Origin: DATFLS01 sp964413425
GTDB lineage: Bacteria; Fidelibacterota; JAANXI01
NCBI GenBank assembly: GCA_964413425.1
Contig: CAYPST010000058.1
Span: 1 to 25,106 of the forward strand
Reading direction: 5' to 3'
Length of the DNA: 25,106 bases
Part shown: positions 8,117 to 17,082 of the stretch, one piece after another
Layout: each line of letters begins with the position of its first letter
Numbering within the stretch: position 1 is the first letter of the stretch
Notes under the pieces: generated by a model
What the model was told of the DNA's origin: nothing
The model's database searches: none
Seen by the model: only the letters and a program-made list of their open reading frames with translations
Position numbers and translations under genes: made by a program

Positions 8117-8173
8117 CCGTAAGTACAGCGATACTTCGCGAAGCTCGTATCGCTCAACTTAGGTATAAGTTGA
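8117..8173. promoter_or_regulatory. Nested long hairpins between divergent genes
   Basis: AGCGATAC at 8127-8134 pairs with GTATCGCT at 8147-8154 around a loop that itself contains the palindrome TTCGCGAA. The stem extends outward with TAAGT (8120-8124) and ACTTA (8157-8161). A second hairpin overlaps it: TCAACTTA at 8154-8161 with TAAGTTGA at 8166-8173, loop GGTA. The two structures share 8154-8161 and so exclude each other. They lie in the 298-base gap between the minus-strand SDR and the plus-strand glutamate dehydrogenase. There is no T-run, so this is not a simple terminator. Operator, attenuator or dispersed repeat are all possible. Confidence 0.5.
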
Positions 8174-8263
8174 TACAGATAAACAAGAAAGGAATTGTAA
8201 ATCAACGAACCATTCAGCGATCGCATGAGCCCGGAGCAGTTTGAGGCAGGAAATGTCTAACTA

Positions 8264-9679
8264 ATGTCTTCCAAGTTCAGATTTTACGATCAGGTCAACC
8301 GGGGCTTTGATAAGGCGGTACCCTACCTGGAGCACCCGGAGGGACTCCTTACACAAATTAAGGCCTGCAACGCTGTCTATCATATCACTTTTCCGGTGAA
8401 GCGTGCAACTGGTCAGATTGAAGTTATTCATGCCTGGCGGGCGGAGCATAGTCATCATAAGCGCCCCGTCAAAGGCGGGGTGCGGTATGCCATGAGTGTG
8501 GATGAGGACGAAGTGGTAGCACTGGCGGCTTCTATGACCTATAAGTGTGCGCTGGTGGATGTGCCGTATGGTGGAGCAAAGGGTGGGGTGAAGATTTCAC
8601 GCCACAACTATACTACCGAAGAACTGGAGCGAATAACCCGCCGGTATACCTATGAGCTCCATGAAAAGAATTTTATTGGTCCGGGGATCGATGTGCTGGC
8701 TCCGGATTACGGAACCGGGCCGGAGGAGATGGCGTGGATTGCCGACACGTATACGGCGCTTTCTGAGGACGATCTCAATACACTGGCGTGTGTCACCGGG
8801 AAGCCGGTGAGCCAGGGAGGCGTGCGGGGCCGGATTGAAGCAACTGGCCGGGGGGTGTATTTCGGTATTCGCGAAGTGTGCCAGGATTCGGACGATATGA
8901 AGGATTTGGGATTGCATCCCGGATTGGGGGATAAAACATTTATTGTCCAGGGATTGGGGAATGTCGGGTATCATGCCGCGAAATTCATGCAAGAAGGAGG
9001 TGCGACCCTGGTCGGGGTCTCTGAATACGAGGGCGGAATTTATAATGCAGATGGGTTGGACGTGGACGAAGTCGTCGAACATCGCCGGGAACATGAATCC
9101 ATTTTCGATTTTCCGGGAGCCGAGAATATCGCCGAGTCAGCCGAACTCCTGGAATATCCCTGTGACATTCTTATTCCTGCTGCCCTGCAGAATCAAATCA
9201 CCCGGGAGAATGCGGATCGGATTCAGGCGAACATCATTGGAGAAGCTGCTAATGGACCGGTGACAGCGGCGGCACACGATATTCTGAAGGAGCGCGGGGT
9301 CCTTCTGATCCCGGATTTCTACTTAAATGCCGGCGGCGTGACGGTTTCCTATTTTGAATGGCTGAAAAATCTGTCCCATGTCAGGTACGGTCGAATGGAG
9401 AAGCGGTTCGAAGAATCCTCCAATCAGCGGATTGTCAGTGCGTTCGAGCGGTTAACAGATAAACAGTTAGATCCTGCCCGGCGGCAGGAAATTATTGAAG
9501 GACCGGCCGAAGAGGATATTGTCAATTCCGGGCTGGAGGATACCATGATTCAAGCATATCAGGAAATGCATACCGTTCGAGAGTATCATGGAAAATCCGT
9601 TGATTTACGCACAGCTGCATTTATTGTCTCGATAAATAAAATAGCACGGTCTTACCGGGAATTGGGCATTTTCCCTTAA
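8264..9679 (+). CDS. gdhA: Glutamate dehydrogenase family (Glu/Leu/Phe/Val dehydrogenase)
   Basis: Catalyses reversible NAD(P)-dependent oxidative deamination, most likely of glutamate to 2-oxoglutarate and ammonia. The 471-residue protein carries the family active site PYGGAKGGV with catalytic Lys106, the upstream substrate-binding lysines in RPVKGGVR (Lys70) and MTYKCAL (Lys94), and the Rossmann motif GLGNVG at 230-235. The acidic residue after the second strand (GVSEYEGGIYN) slightly favours NAD over NADP. The C-terminus runs about 40 residues beyond the usual 420-430. A three-codon reading frame (ATG TCT AAC TAA) starts at 8253, and its stop overlaps the start codon as TAATG. A Leu/Val dehydrogenase is less likely because those proteins are shorter. 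Confidence 0.88.
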   Translation: MSSKFRFYDQVNRGFDKAVPYLEHPEGLLTQIKACNAVYHITFPVKRATGQIEVIHAWRAEHSHHKRPVKGGVRYAMSVDEDEVVALAASMTYKCALVDVPYGGAKGGVKISRHNYTTEELERITRRYTYELHEKNFIGPGIDVLAPDYGTGPEEMAWIADTYTALSEDDLNTLACVTGKPVSQGGVRGRIEATGRGVYFGIREVCQDSDDMKDLGLHPGLGDKTFIVQGLGNVGYHAAKFMQEGGATLVGVSEYEGGIYNADGLDVDEVVEHRREHESIFDFPGAENIAESAELLEYPCDILIPAALQNQITRENADRIQANIIGEAANGPVTAAAHDILKERGVLLIPDFYLNAGGVTVSYFEWLKNLSHVRYGRMEKRFEESSNQRIVSAFERLTDKQLDPARRQEIIEGPAEEDIVNSGLEDTMIQAYQEMHTVREYHGKSVDLRTAAFIVSINKIARSYRELGIFP

Positions 9680-9736
9680 CGAGTAACACGATATTCGTTT
9701 ACCTTTATCCTGCTGAAGATTTTGAACAAGTAATTC

Positions 9737-9914
9737 GATAATGAGTCTATTTAGAAAACGCCTCGAAGATCCCGTGACGACGGGACAAAGAAAATATAAA
9801 ATATATCTGTCCAAATAGCGGACTAAATTTTGCTTATATCTTCTCTCCATACTAAACAGAAGCCAGGTGCACCAACTTGTATCAGACGCATGTTTTCTAA
9901 ACACTCTCGATAAT
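9737..9914. repeat. 178-bp element bounded by terminal inverted repeats (copy 2)
   Basis: The left end (9737-9760, GAGTCTATTTAGAAAACG) and right end (9891-9914, TTTTCTAAACACTCTCGATA) are imperfect reverse complements. They match the ends of the 180-bp element at 148-327 in sequence, orientation and spacing. The interior differs: it has a TCCCGT/ACGGGA hairpin at 9770-9785 and an A+T-rich middle. The right end lies 20 bases before the Tricorn start. This fills most of the 255-base gap after the glutamate dehydrogenase. A MITE-like element or a dispersed regulatory repeat would both fit. Confidence 0.55.
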
Positions 9915-9934
9915 AGGGAAAACTCGGAGCAGAT

Positions 9935-12900
9935 ATGCCGCAATCCGGATATTATCGGTATCCCACCATACATGGAAATACAGTTATTTTCACCAGTGAA
10001 GATGACCTGTGGCAGGTCCCAGCCAGTGGAGGGACCGCACTCCGGCTGACCTCGAACCAGGGGGAAGTCTCCCGGCCCTTTTTCTCACCGGACGGGAAAT
10101 ATGTGGCGTTCACCGGAAAGGAGGAGGGGGAAAATGAGATTTATCTAATGCCGGCTGCCGGTGGTGAAGTGACACGGCTCACCTATTTAGGTGGTTACTC
10201 TTATGTTGTCGCCTGGAACCATCACCGCAACACGGTAATTTTCGCAAGTAACGCAGCCCAGCCTTTCAACCGGTTTTACACTCTCTGGGAGGTTGATCCT
10301 GATGGAGGCGCACCAGAAAAACTTCCCTGCGGATTAGCGCATTCCATTGCCTATGGACCGGAAAAAGGAACTGTCATAGGACGCAATACTGGTGAACCGG
10401 CTCGCTGGAAACGGTATCGTGGTGGCACGGTGGGGGTCCTCTGGATCGACACGCAGGGTGACGGCGATTATGAACGCCTGGTAAACCTCGATTCTAATCT
10501 GACTTCGCCACTCTGGATTGACAACCGCATCTATTTTATTTCTGATCACGAAGGGGTTGGAAATCTCTACTCCACAGCATTGGATGGGAGTGATATACGG
10601 AAGCATACCGGCCACGCTGAATTTTATGTCAGAAACACTGCCACCGACGGGCAGCGAATTGTCTATCACGCCGGCGGGGAATTGTATCTCTATAACATAG
10701 ACGCCGGGAGCACCCGACAGATTTCTGTGGAATATCACAGCCCGCGTGTGCAGCGGAATAGAAAATTTGTGGATTCCGCCAAATATCTGGAAGAATACAA
10801 TATTCATCCGGCAGGGCATGCTCTTGTTACCACTCACCGGGGGAAAAGTTATACCTTCGCGAATTGGGAAGGCGCGGTGGAACAAATCGGCAAAGCGGAC
10901 GGCGGGCGTTATCAGCATTCGAACTGGATGTATGACGGCAGCACCTTCATCACTGTTTCGGATGCCGAGGGAGAAGAAGTGCTGGAACTTTACGGTGAGG
11001 ATATCACACAAGATCCTGACCGTTTAAGCCACCTGGATTGCGGGCGTCCTCTGTCTCTGGTGCCTTCTCCAACGGAATACAAGGTAGCGGTCTCGAATCA
11101 TCGGCATGAGGTCATGATCATCGATGTGGAGGAAAAAACCAGGAAAATTATTGATCGCAGTGATTATCGGCGGATCAGGGGAATTGCCTGGTCGCCCGAC
11201 GGCCGGTGGTTAGCCTATAGTTGTGCGGAAACGGAGCAGACCTATTCTCTCAGGATAGCGGATCTCAATTCGGGGGATATCCGGCGGATCACTCCACCAC
11301 GGTTCAGAGATGTCCACCCCTCCTTCGATCCGGGAGGTAAATACCTCTATTTCCTCTCCTACCGGGAGTTCAATCCTGTATATGACAGCATGTATTTCGA
11401 TCTGAATTTTCCCAGGGGAGCGCGTCCGTATTTGATTACCCTGCAAAAGGACCTGCCTTCACCATTTATTCCCCAACCTGCCGCGCCGAGTAAGAAGAAG
11501 AATAATTCCGATACAAATCCGGGGAGCGAGAAGAATGGCCTGGGCGAAAACGGCACGGTGGAAATAGACTTTGAGGGCATCGCGGACCGGATTGTGGAAT
11601 TTCCGGTGCCTGAAGCCAGATATCAGCAGGTGTGGGGGGTGAGGAATAAGGTACTTTTCAGTTCCATGCCAATTCAAGGATCACTCAACAAATCCTGGTC
11701 ATCCACACCATCAGCGAAGGCAACCATCGAGTACTATGATTTCAACAAACAGAAAAAGGAAGTGGTCGCAAAAAATGTGACGAGTTTTAAGGTCTCCCGG
11801 GAGAGTGAAACACTTGTATATCGTTCAAAAAATCGTTTGCGAATTTTGCCCATAGAACCGTTACGGAAGCATAAAAAAGGCACGTCTCCGGGACGGGAGA
11901 GTGGATGGGTCGACCTGAGGCGAATGAAGGTCTCGGTGGTTCCACCGCGGGAATGGCAGCAGATGTTTCGCGAGATCTGGCGGCTGCAGCGAGAGCACTT
12001 CTGGACGGAAGATATGTCCGGTGTTGACTGGGAGCGGGTGTACCAGCGTTATCAACCGCTTCTCGACAAGGTATCTTCGCGCTCGGAGTTTTCTGATCTG
12101 GTCTGGGAAATGCAGGGAGAGCTGGGAACGTCTCACGCATATGAGTTGGGCGGCGATTATCCGAGTTCGCCCGATTATAAGCAGGGATTCCTGGGCGCAG
12201 AGTTCATGTATATGCCAGATGCCGGGGCGTATCAAGTGAAGAACATTGTGCAGGGTGATTCCTGGAAGCAGGACAGTGATTCTCCACTTCGCCAGGTGGG
12301 CAGCCGGGTCGAAGAGGGAGATTTGTTGTTGTCTGTGAATGGCCAGCGAGTATCGAAGTCTTCTCCACCACAGATGCTGCTGGTCAATCAATCGGAAACG
12401 GAAGTGAAATTAACCTTCACGAAATGGGAGACTCAAGAGGTCTTTTCGATAGAAACAAAGACACTGAAGGATGAAACATCAGCACGGTATCGCCAATGGG
12501 TAGAACGGAATCGTCAGTATGTTACCGACCAAACAGCGGGACGGGTCGGCTATGTCCACATTCCGAGTATGGGGCCGGGTGGATACGCCGAATTCCATCG
12601 GTACTATCTGGCAGAGCTGCACAAAGAATCCTTGATAGTGGATGTGCGGTTTAACGGAGGGGGGCACGTATCCCAGTTGATTCTGGAAAAACTGGCACGC
12701 AAGCGGATAGGATACGATGTGCAGCGGTGGGGAAAACCGGAGCCCTATCCGACAGAATCAGTTCTGGGCCCTCTTGTGGCGATTACAAACGAACTGGCCG
12801 GATCGGATGGGGACATTTTCAGCCATTCATTTAAATTGATGGAATTGGGCCCCCTCATAGGAAAACGCACCTGGGGTGGGGTGATCGGGATTTATCCACG

Positions 12901-13150
12901 GCATCGATTGGTTGATAAGAGCCTTGCCACCCAACCCGAGTTCTCTTTCTGGTTCGAGGACGTGGGATGGGGTGTGGAAAACCATGGCACGGAACCGGAT
13001 ATTGAGGTGGAAATTACTCCACAGGATTATGCCGAAGGAAGAGATCTTCAGCTGGATAAAGCCATAGAAGTGGTCCTGCACCAATTGAAAGAACACCCTG
13101 TGGAATTACCCGACTTCAAAAATAAACCCGATTTATCGTTACCGGACTGA
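9935..13150 (+). CDS. Tricorn-type protease (S41 family) with beta-propellers and PDZ domain
   Basis: A 1071-residue homolog of archaeal Tricorn, which cuts peptides into short fragments downstream of larger proteases. WD/TolB-like propeller repeats fill about residues 1-500 (for example FFSPDGKYVAFTG and WSPDGRWLAYS). A charged linker follows near 510-540, then the C1 region, a PDZ domain (about 750-850) and the C2 catalytic region. Residues aligning with Tricorn's tetrad are Ser733-His734 (GTSHAY), Ser957 (AGSDGD) and Glu1020 (HGTEPD), so the enzyme should be active. No signal peptide is visible, which suggests a cytoplasmic location. The start has GGAG eight bases upstream. The gene lies 70 bases before a secreted S9 peptidase in the same orientation. 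Confidence 0.93.
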   Translation: MPQSGYYRYPTIHGNTVIFTSEDDLWQVPASGGTALRLTSNQGEVSRPFFSPDGKYVAFTGKEEGENEIYLMPAAGGEVTRLTYLGGYSYVVAWNHHRNTVIFASNAAQPFNRFYTLWEVDPDGGAPEKLPCGLAHSIAYGPEKGTVIGRNTGEPARWKRYRGGTVGVLWIDTQGDGDYERLVNLDSNLTSPLWIDNRIYFISDHEGVGNLYSTALDGSDIRKHTGHAEFYVRNTATDGQRIVYHAGGELYLYNIDAGSTRQISVEYHSPRVQRNRKFVDSAKYLEEYNIHPAGHALVTTHRGKSYTFANWEGAVEQIGKADGGRYQHSNWMYDGSTFITVSDAEGEEVLELYGEDITQDPDRLSHLDCGRPLSLVPSPTEYKVAVSNHRHEVMIIDVEEKTRKIIDRSDYRRIRGIAWSPDGRWLAYSCAETEQTYSLRIADLNSGDIRRITPPRFRDVHPSFDPGGKYLYFLSYREFNPVYDSMYFDLNFPRGARPYLITLQKDLPSPFIPQPAAPSKKKNNSDTNPGSEKNGLGENGTVEIDFEGIADRIVEFPVPEARYQQVWGVRNKVLFSSMPIQGSLNKSWSSTPSAKATIEYYDFNKQKKEVVAKNVTSFKVSRESETLVYRSKNRLRILPIEPLRKHKKGTSPGRESGWVDLRRMKVSVVPPREWQQMFREIWRLQREHFWTEDMSGVDWERVYQRYQPLLDKVSSRSEFSDLVWEMQGELGTSHAYELGGDYPSSPDYKQGFLGAEFMYMPDAGAYQVKNIVQGDSWKQDSDSPLRQVGSRVEEGDLLLSVNGQRVSKSSPPQMLLVNQSETEVKLTFTKWETQEVFSIETKTLKDETSARYRQWVERNRQYVTDQTAGRVGYVHIPSMGPGGYAEFHRYYLAELHKESLIVDVRFNGGGHVSQLILEKLARKRIGYDVQRWGKPEPYPTESVLGPLVAITNELAGSDGDIFSHSFKLMELGPLIGKRTWGGVIGIYPRHRLVDKSLATQPEFSFWFEDVGWGVENHGTEPDIEVEITPQDYAEGRDLQLDKAIEVVLHQLKEHPVELPDFKNKPDLSLPD

Positions 13151-13220
13151 GGTCACCGGAACGCAGTTATTGCCTGATACCGTGAGTTTTCATTGTGCAC
13201 TGAAGAAAGGAGCTGTTATT

Positions 13221-15293
13221 ATGAATTGCTCACTTATGAATTCCAAGAAAAATTGGAGATTGCTCTTCGGGGTCGTCTGGATATTCAGCATTACACTGCT
13301 GGCCGCTCCAGTTTCAGGTGAAAACAATCAGGGGTTCACGCCCTATGATGTTGCCAGGCTCCGATATGTCAATGATGTGAAAATTTCTCCGGATGGTACT
13401 CAGATTGCCTATGCGCTCACAGGCCAGCGCGATCCCTTTCAAGAAGACGACGGCTCGGCATGGTATGAACTTCACGTGGTCGATACCGCAGGCAACTCCC
13501 GCCCCTATATCACTGGTGAGATTCGGGTATCAGAGATCCAGTGGACTCCGGATGGACACAAGATAGCGTTTCTCTCGGAAAAAAAGGGAGAGGAAACACA
13601 ATGCCTGTATCAAATTCCCCTGACAGGCGGTGAAGCGAAAAAGATCCTGAAACATGAAACTGATATCACTTCCTACTCCTGGAGTCCTGATGGGAACCAG
13701 GTTGCCTTTCTGGCGAAGGAAGCGAAAAAGGAACGGGAGAAGAAATTCGAAAAGAAGGGCTTTAATCAGAAAATCTTTGAGGAAGACTGGCGTCCTGTGC
13801 AGGTCTGGATTGCGGATGTGACTGCTGAAACGCCTGCCAAGCGGGTACTGGATTTACCGGGGTCCGTTTCCGAACTACACTGGAGTCCGGACGGAGAAAA
13901 CCTTGCCCTGGCGCTGGCCCCGACTTCCCTGATTGATGACCATTATATGTATCGCCGGGTAAAAATCGTTGATGTGAAGTCCGGTGAAATCGTCACGGAA
14001 ATACAGAACCCCGGGAAACTGGGTGATATGGCCTGGAATCCGACCGGGGAGTATCTGGCGCTGGTATCCGGAATCGATATCCATGATCCGCGGGAGGGGC
14101 GGCTCATGGTGGCAAGCAGCCTCAATGGAGAATTGAAGAATATCCTGCCTGATTATCAGGGGCACGTGAGTTCGCTTGCGTGGAAAGATGAGAATACCAT
14201 CGTGTATATCGGTAATGAAAATGTATGGACCACATTCAACCAAATTCGCAGAGATGGTTCCCAACAGAGAACACTTCTTCCGACCGGGGGACCTGTGCTG
14301 GAAGATTTTTCTGTGGCTGCAAACGGAAAAGCAGTGGCTTTTGACGCCGAAACTCCCCGCCATCCTGATGAGGTGTATTATTCCGAACGCGGATCGAAAA
14401 TACAACGCCTGACCCACCATAATCCCTGGTTAACACAAAAACAGTTCGGTGAGCAGGAGGTGGTGAGCTGGGAGGCCCGGGACGGTCTGAAGGTATATGG
14501 CATTTTAATCAAGCCGGTGGCTTATAACGAGGAGGAAAAATATCCACTCATCCTTTCGGTACATGGAGGACCGGAGTCGCATGATGCCAACGGATGGCTC
14601 ACCAGCTACGCCGATCCGGGTCAGGTCGGGGCATCCCAGGGATTTGCTGTGTTCTACCCGAATTATCGAGGGAGTACCGGGCGCGGAGTAAAGTTTTCCA
14701 AATTAAGTCAGAACGATCCGGCCGGCAAAGAATTCGATGATCTGGTTGATGCCGTGGATCACTTCGTGGACATCGGGCTGGCAGAGAAGGGGAAGATTGG
14801 TATAACCGGGGGCTCCTACGGAGGCTACGCTTCCGCCTGGTGCGCCACCCATTACTCGGACCGGTTTGCGGCGAGTGTGATGGTCTTTGGAATCAGTGAT
14901 AAGATCTCGAAGACCGGGACCTCCGATATCCCCTGGGAGCTCTCTTTGGTGCATGACTCCACCTGGCCCTGGGAAGACTGGCAGCACTATCTGGAAGCGA
15001 GTCCTATCTACTATGTGGAGCGGGCGGAAACTCCCCTGCTCATCACGCATGGGGAAGAGGATACTCGTGTGCATCCCGGTCAATCACTGGAGCTCTACCG
15101 GTTCTTAAAGGTCCGGAATGAGGCTCCGGTGCGTTTGGTGTTTTATCCGGATGAGGGGCATGGATACCGATACGCTGCACACCGGCTGGATCACAATCTC
15201 CGGTTAATGCGCTGGATGAACCATTATCTGAAAGGGCCCGGTGGAAACCCGCCGGCATATCCTGTTGAATATCAACAGGAGCAGTGCCAATGA
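13221..15293 (+). CDS. Secreted S9 family peptidase (prolyl oligopeptidase / acylaminoacyl peptidase type)
   Basis: A 690-residue serine peptidase. Residues 7-33 form a signal peptide (WRLLFGVVWIFSITLLAAP), so export to the periplasm is likely. A TolB/WD-like propeller covers about residues 45-400 (KISPDGTQIAYAL, WSPDGNQVAFLA), followed by an alpha/beta-hydrolase domain. The triad is Ser532 (GGSYGGY), Asp614 (GEEDTRVH) and His647 (DEGHGY); HGGPES supplies the oxyanion region. The ATG at 13221 follows AAAGGAG; a TTG 51 bases upstream has no comparable signal. It probably removes dipeptides or acyl-amino acids from short peptides. It shares direction and peptide-degrading role with the Tricorn gene upstream but not the same compartment. 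Confidence 0.92.
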   Translation: MNCSLMNSKKNWRLLFGVVWIFSITLLAAPVSGENNQGFTPYDVARLRYVNDVKISPDGTQIAYALTGQRDPFQEDDGSAWYELHVVDTAGNSRPYITGEIRVSEIQWTPDGHKIAFLSEKKGEETQCLYQIPLTGGEAKKILKHETDITSYSWSPDGNQVAFLAKEAKKEREKKFEKKGFNQKIFEEDWRPVQVWIADVTAETPAKRVLDLPGSVSELHWSPDGENLALALAPTSLIDDHYMYRRVKIVDVKSGEIVTEIQNPGKLGDMAWNPTGEYLALVSGIDIHDPREGRLMVASSLNGELKNILPDYQGHVSSLAWKDENTIVYIGNENVWTTFNQIRRDGSQQRTLLPTGGPVLEDFSVAANGKAVAFDAETPRHPDEVYYSERGSKIQRLTHHNPWLTQKQFGEQEVVSWEARDGLKVYGILIKPVAYNEEEKYPLILSVHGGPESHDANGWLTSYADPGQVGASQGFAVFYPNYRGSTGRGVKFSKLSQNDPAGKEFDDLVDAVDHFVDIGLAEKGKIGITGGSYGGYASAWCATHYSDRFAASVMVFGISDKISKTGTSDIPWELSLVHDSTWPWEDWQHYLEASPIYYVERAETPLLITHGEEDTRVHPGQSLELYRFLKVRNEAPVRLVFYPDEGHGYRYAAHRLDHNLRLMRWMNHYLKGPGGNPPAYPVEYQQEQCQ

Positions 15294-15392
15294 AAACAGA
15301 TCGGAGGACTGGATTCACTGTGCAGTACCGGATCGTTGAAAGCATCAAATCGATTCCGATCGACAACACCAGGAGGAGCAAAGGAGGCGACA

Positions 15393-16094
15393 ATGAGTGA
15401 TACTCAGAACGTGATGGTGATCGGCGCAAATCGCGGGTTAGGGCTCGAGTGGGTTCGCCAGTGGCTCCAACGGAATGCCAGAGTGTTTGCCACTGCCAGG
15501 CAACCCGGGAAAGCGGAGGACCTCCATCGACTCCGGGAAACCGCTGAGGATCGGCTGTCCATTCATCAGGTGGATGTCAGAAGCGACGATTCGGTGAACA
15601 AGCTGGCTGATGATTTGGATGAAATTTCGCTGGATGTTCTTATCCATAATGCCGGCGTGATGGGACGTGCGGGACTCGAAACTCTCGATACCCAGAAAGT
15701 GTTGGAGGTACTCAACATCAACAGTGTGGGGCCGTTGCGCACCATTCGTGCGTTTCTGAACCAACTCACCCGATCCGAAGGGCGCAGTAAAATCGCATTG
15801 ATCACCTCGTTGATGGGATCAATTGACGATAATCGAAGCGGGGGGGCCTATGCCTACCGCATGAGCAAAGCGGCTTTGAATATGGCCGGCAAATCCATGG
15901 CAATAGACCTGGCAGATAACGGGATCGATGTCATTATCCTTCACCCCGGATGGGTGAAAACAGATATGGGTGGTGCCTCAGCCCGGATCAGTGTGGAAGA
16001 GAGTGTCAATGGGATGATGCACATGCTGGAAAAGTTAGATGCCTCGCTATCCGGCACCTTCTGGCACTCCAATGGAAATGTACTTCCCTGGTAA
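15393..16094 (+). CDS. Classical short-chain dehydrogenase/reductase (C-factor-like)
   Basis: A 233-residue classical SDR. The cofactor motif is GANRGLG near residues 11-17, followed by HNAGV, the catalytic Ser in LITSLMGS, and Tyr155-x-x-x-Lys159 (YRMSK). HPGWVKTDMGG is typical of the C-factor/CsgA-like group of SDRs. The start at 15393 has AAAGGAGG five to six bases upstream; an earlier in-frame ATG at 15336 lacks one. The gene lies 100 bases after the S9 peptidase. The substrate cannot be predicted, and the developmental-signalling role of Myxococcus CsgA should not be assumed. Confidence 0.88.
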   Translation: MSDTQNVMVIGANRGLGLEWVRQWLQRNARVFATARQPGKAEDLHRLRETAEDRLSIHQVDVRSDDSVNKLADDLDEISLDVLIHNAGVMGRAGLETLDTQKVLEVLNINSVGPLRTIRAFLNQLTRSEGRSKIALITSLMGSIDDNRSGGAYAYRMSKAALNMAGKSMAIDLADNGIDVIILHPGWVKTDMGGASARISVEESVNGMMHMLEKLDASLSGTFWHSNGNVLPW

Positions 16095-16237
16095 TACAAG
16101 GCGGCGCATACCCCTGGCACTAACCGTTGAAATTCAATGCGAATAGGATCTCAGGGTATACAGACCAATCAAAGAACGTGTCCGTGACCAGTTGATGTAT
16201 ACAAGAAATTATGAAAGATCCCCGGTAATAGTTGGTT

Positions 16238-16564
16238 TCAGGGATGTACGGGTGAAGGTGCCCAATCTGAGATCATGCGGAGCCCCGATTCGAAGACTAC
16301 CTGGAAAAATTTTGAGGCATGGCTGGTATAATATCGTACGGCATTGGCGGTCGAAAGCACTTCGGTGGTGAATGCGTCAATCCTGGGTTTGCCGGTGACT
16401 TGATGGATAAGATGAGCGATGTCATCCGAATACTGTACGAGATAATCTCTGATCGGTAAAATACGTTTTGCCCGCGTCTTCACCGGAACCTGTGACCAGG
16501 CTCGCTGCGCCGTCCTTGCCTCCTCTATGATTTGAGGGAGATCCTCTTTCATGGTCTTTTTCAT
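16238..16564 (-). pseudogene. Aldehyde dehydrogenase, N-terminal remnant
   Basis: A 108-residue frame whose first 86 residues match the N-terminal region of NAD(P)-dependent aldehyde dehydrogenases: ARTAQRAWSQVPVKTRAKRI, LIHQVTGKPRIDAFTTEV, NAVRYYTSHASKFF. The family is about 480-520 residues long. Here similarity ends at about residue 86, and a 22-residue unrelated tail reaches a stop. The Rossmann core, catalytic Cys and Glu are all absent, and the 143 bases beyond the stop do not read as ALDH in any frame I tried. There is no ribosome binding site. I take this as a decayed gene that lost its 3' part by deletion. Expression as a short protein is unlikely. Confidence 0.75.
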
Positions 16565-16716
16565 GAGTACGAGTCTTGTATAGTTGAGAATAAGCTGGTA
16601 TATGTTAATGTGAAATATTTTCTTTCCAAATAGTTTTCAAGCGGTTTCGAAAATTGGATGACAACCAGAATCAATTTGCTTCCTGAGCGGAAATTAGATA
16701 GTTTTTTAAGTATTTT

Positions 16717-17082
16717 ATGGACGCTATTCACATCAAGAATATGGTTTTTTATGGATATCACGGCGTGAAATCTGAGGAGAACACGTTGGGGGCGCGGTTC
16801 GAGGTGGATACAACATTGTATACCGATCTTTCCGAAGCCATCGAATCGGATAAACTGAGTAAAACCATTAATTACAACGAAGTGTACAGCCTCATAGAGC
16901 AAATTGTGACCGGGCAGAAGTATTATTTAATCGAGGCATTAGCCGGTGAAATTGTCCAACGCATTTTTCACCGTTTTCAAACAATTGACAAGGTAATAGT
17001 GAGTGTTCGAAAACCGAATGCTCCCATCAAAGGAGTATTGGATTATGTCGAAGTCCAGATCGCACGGGAACGATACACCTGA
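16717..17082 (+). CDS. folB: Dihydroneopterin aldolase
   Basis: Cleaves 7,8-dihydroneopterin to 6-hydroxymethyl-dihydropterin and glycolaldehyde in folate synthesis. The 121-residue length is normal. Family features are FYGYHGVKSEE near residues 11-21 (the acidic residue there is the expected catalytic Glu), INYNEVY for pterin contacts, and Lys99 in VRKPNAPI. No clear Shine-Dalgarno precedes the ATG; the upstream bases are T-rich. It overlaps folK by 38 bases, so the two consecutive pathway enzymes are translationally coupled. Confidence 0.95.
   Translation: MDAIHIKNMVFYGYHGVKSEENTLGARFEVDTTLYTDLSEAIESDKLSKTINYNEVYSLIEQIVTGQKYYLIEALAGEIVQRIFHRFQTIDKVIVSVRKPNAPIKGVLDYVEVQIARERYT

Noticed and set aside
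8597..9094. Minus-strand frame of 165 codons within the glutamate dehydrogenase gene
   Set aside because: No family resemblance, and it is fully contained in a well-supported gene.
9770..9785. TCCCGT/ACGGGA hairpin as a terminator for the glutamate dehydrogenase gene
   Set aside because: It has no T-run on either side and lies about 90 bases after the stop, inside the repeat-bounded element.
16100..16270. Minus-strand frame of about 53 codons beyond the aldehyde dehydrogenase remnant
   Set aside because: It has no resemblance to the missing ALDH part or to any family I know, and no start or binding site. Treated as chance.
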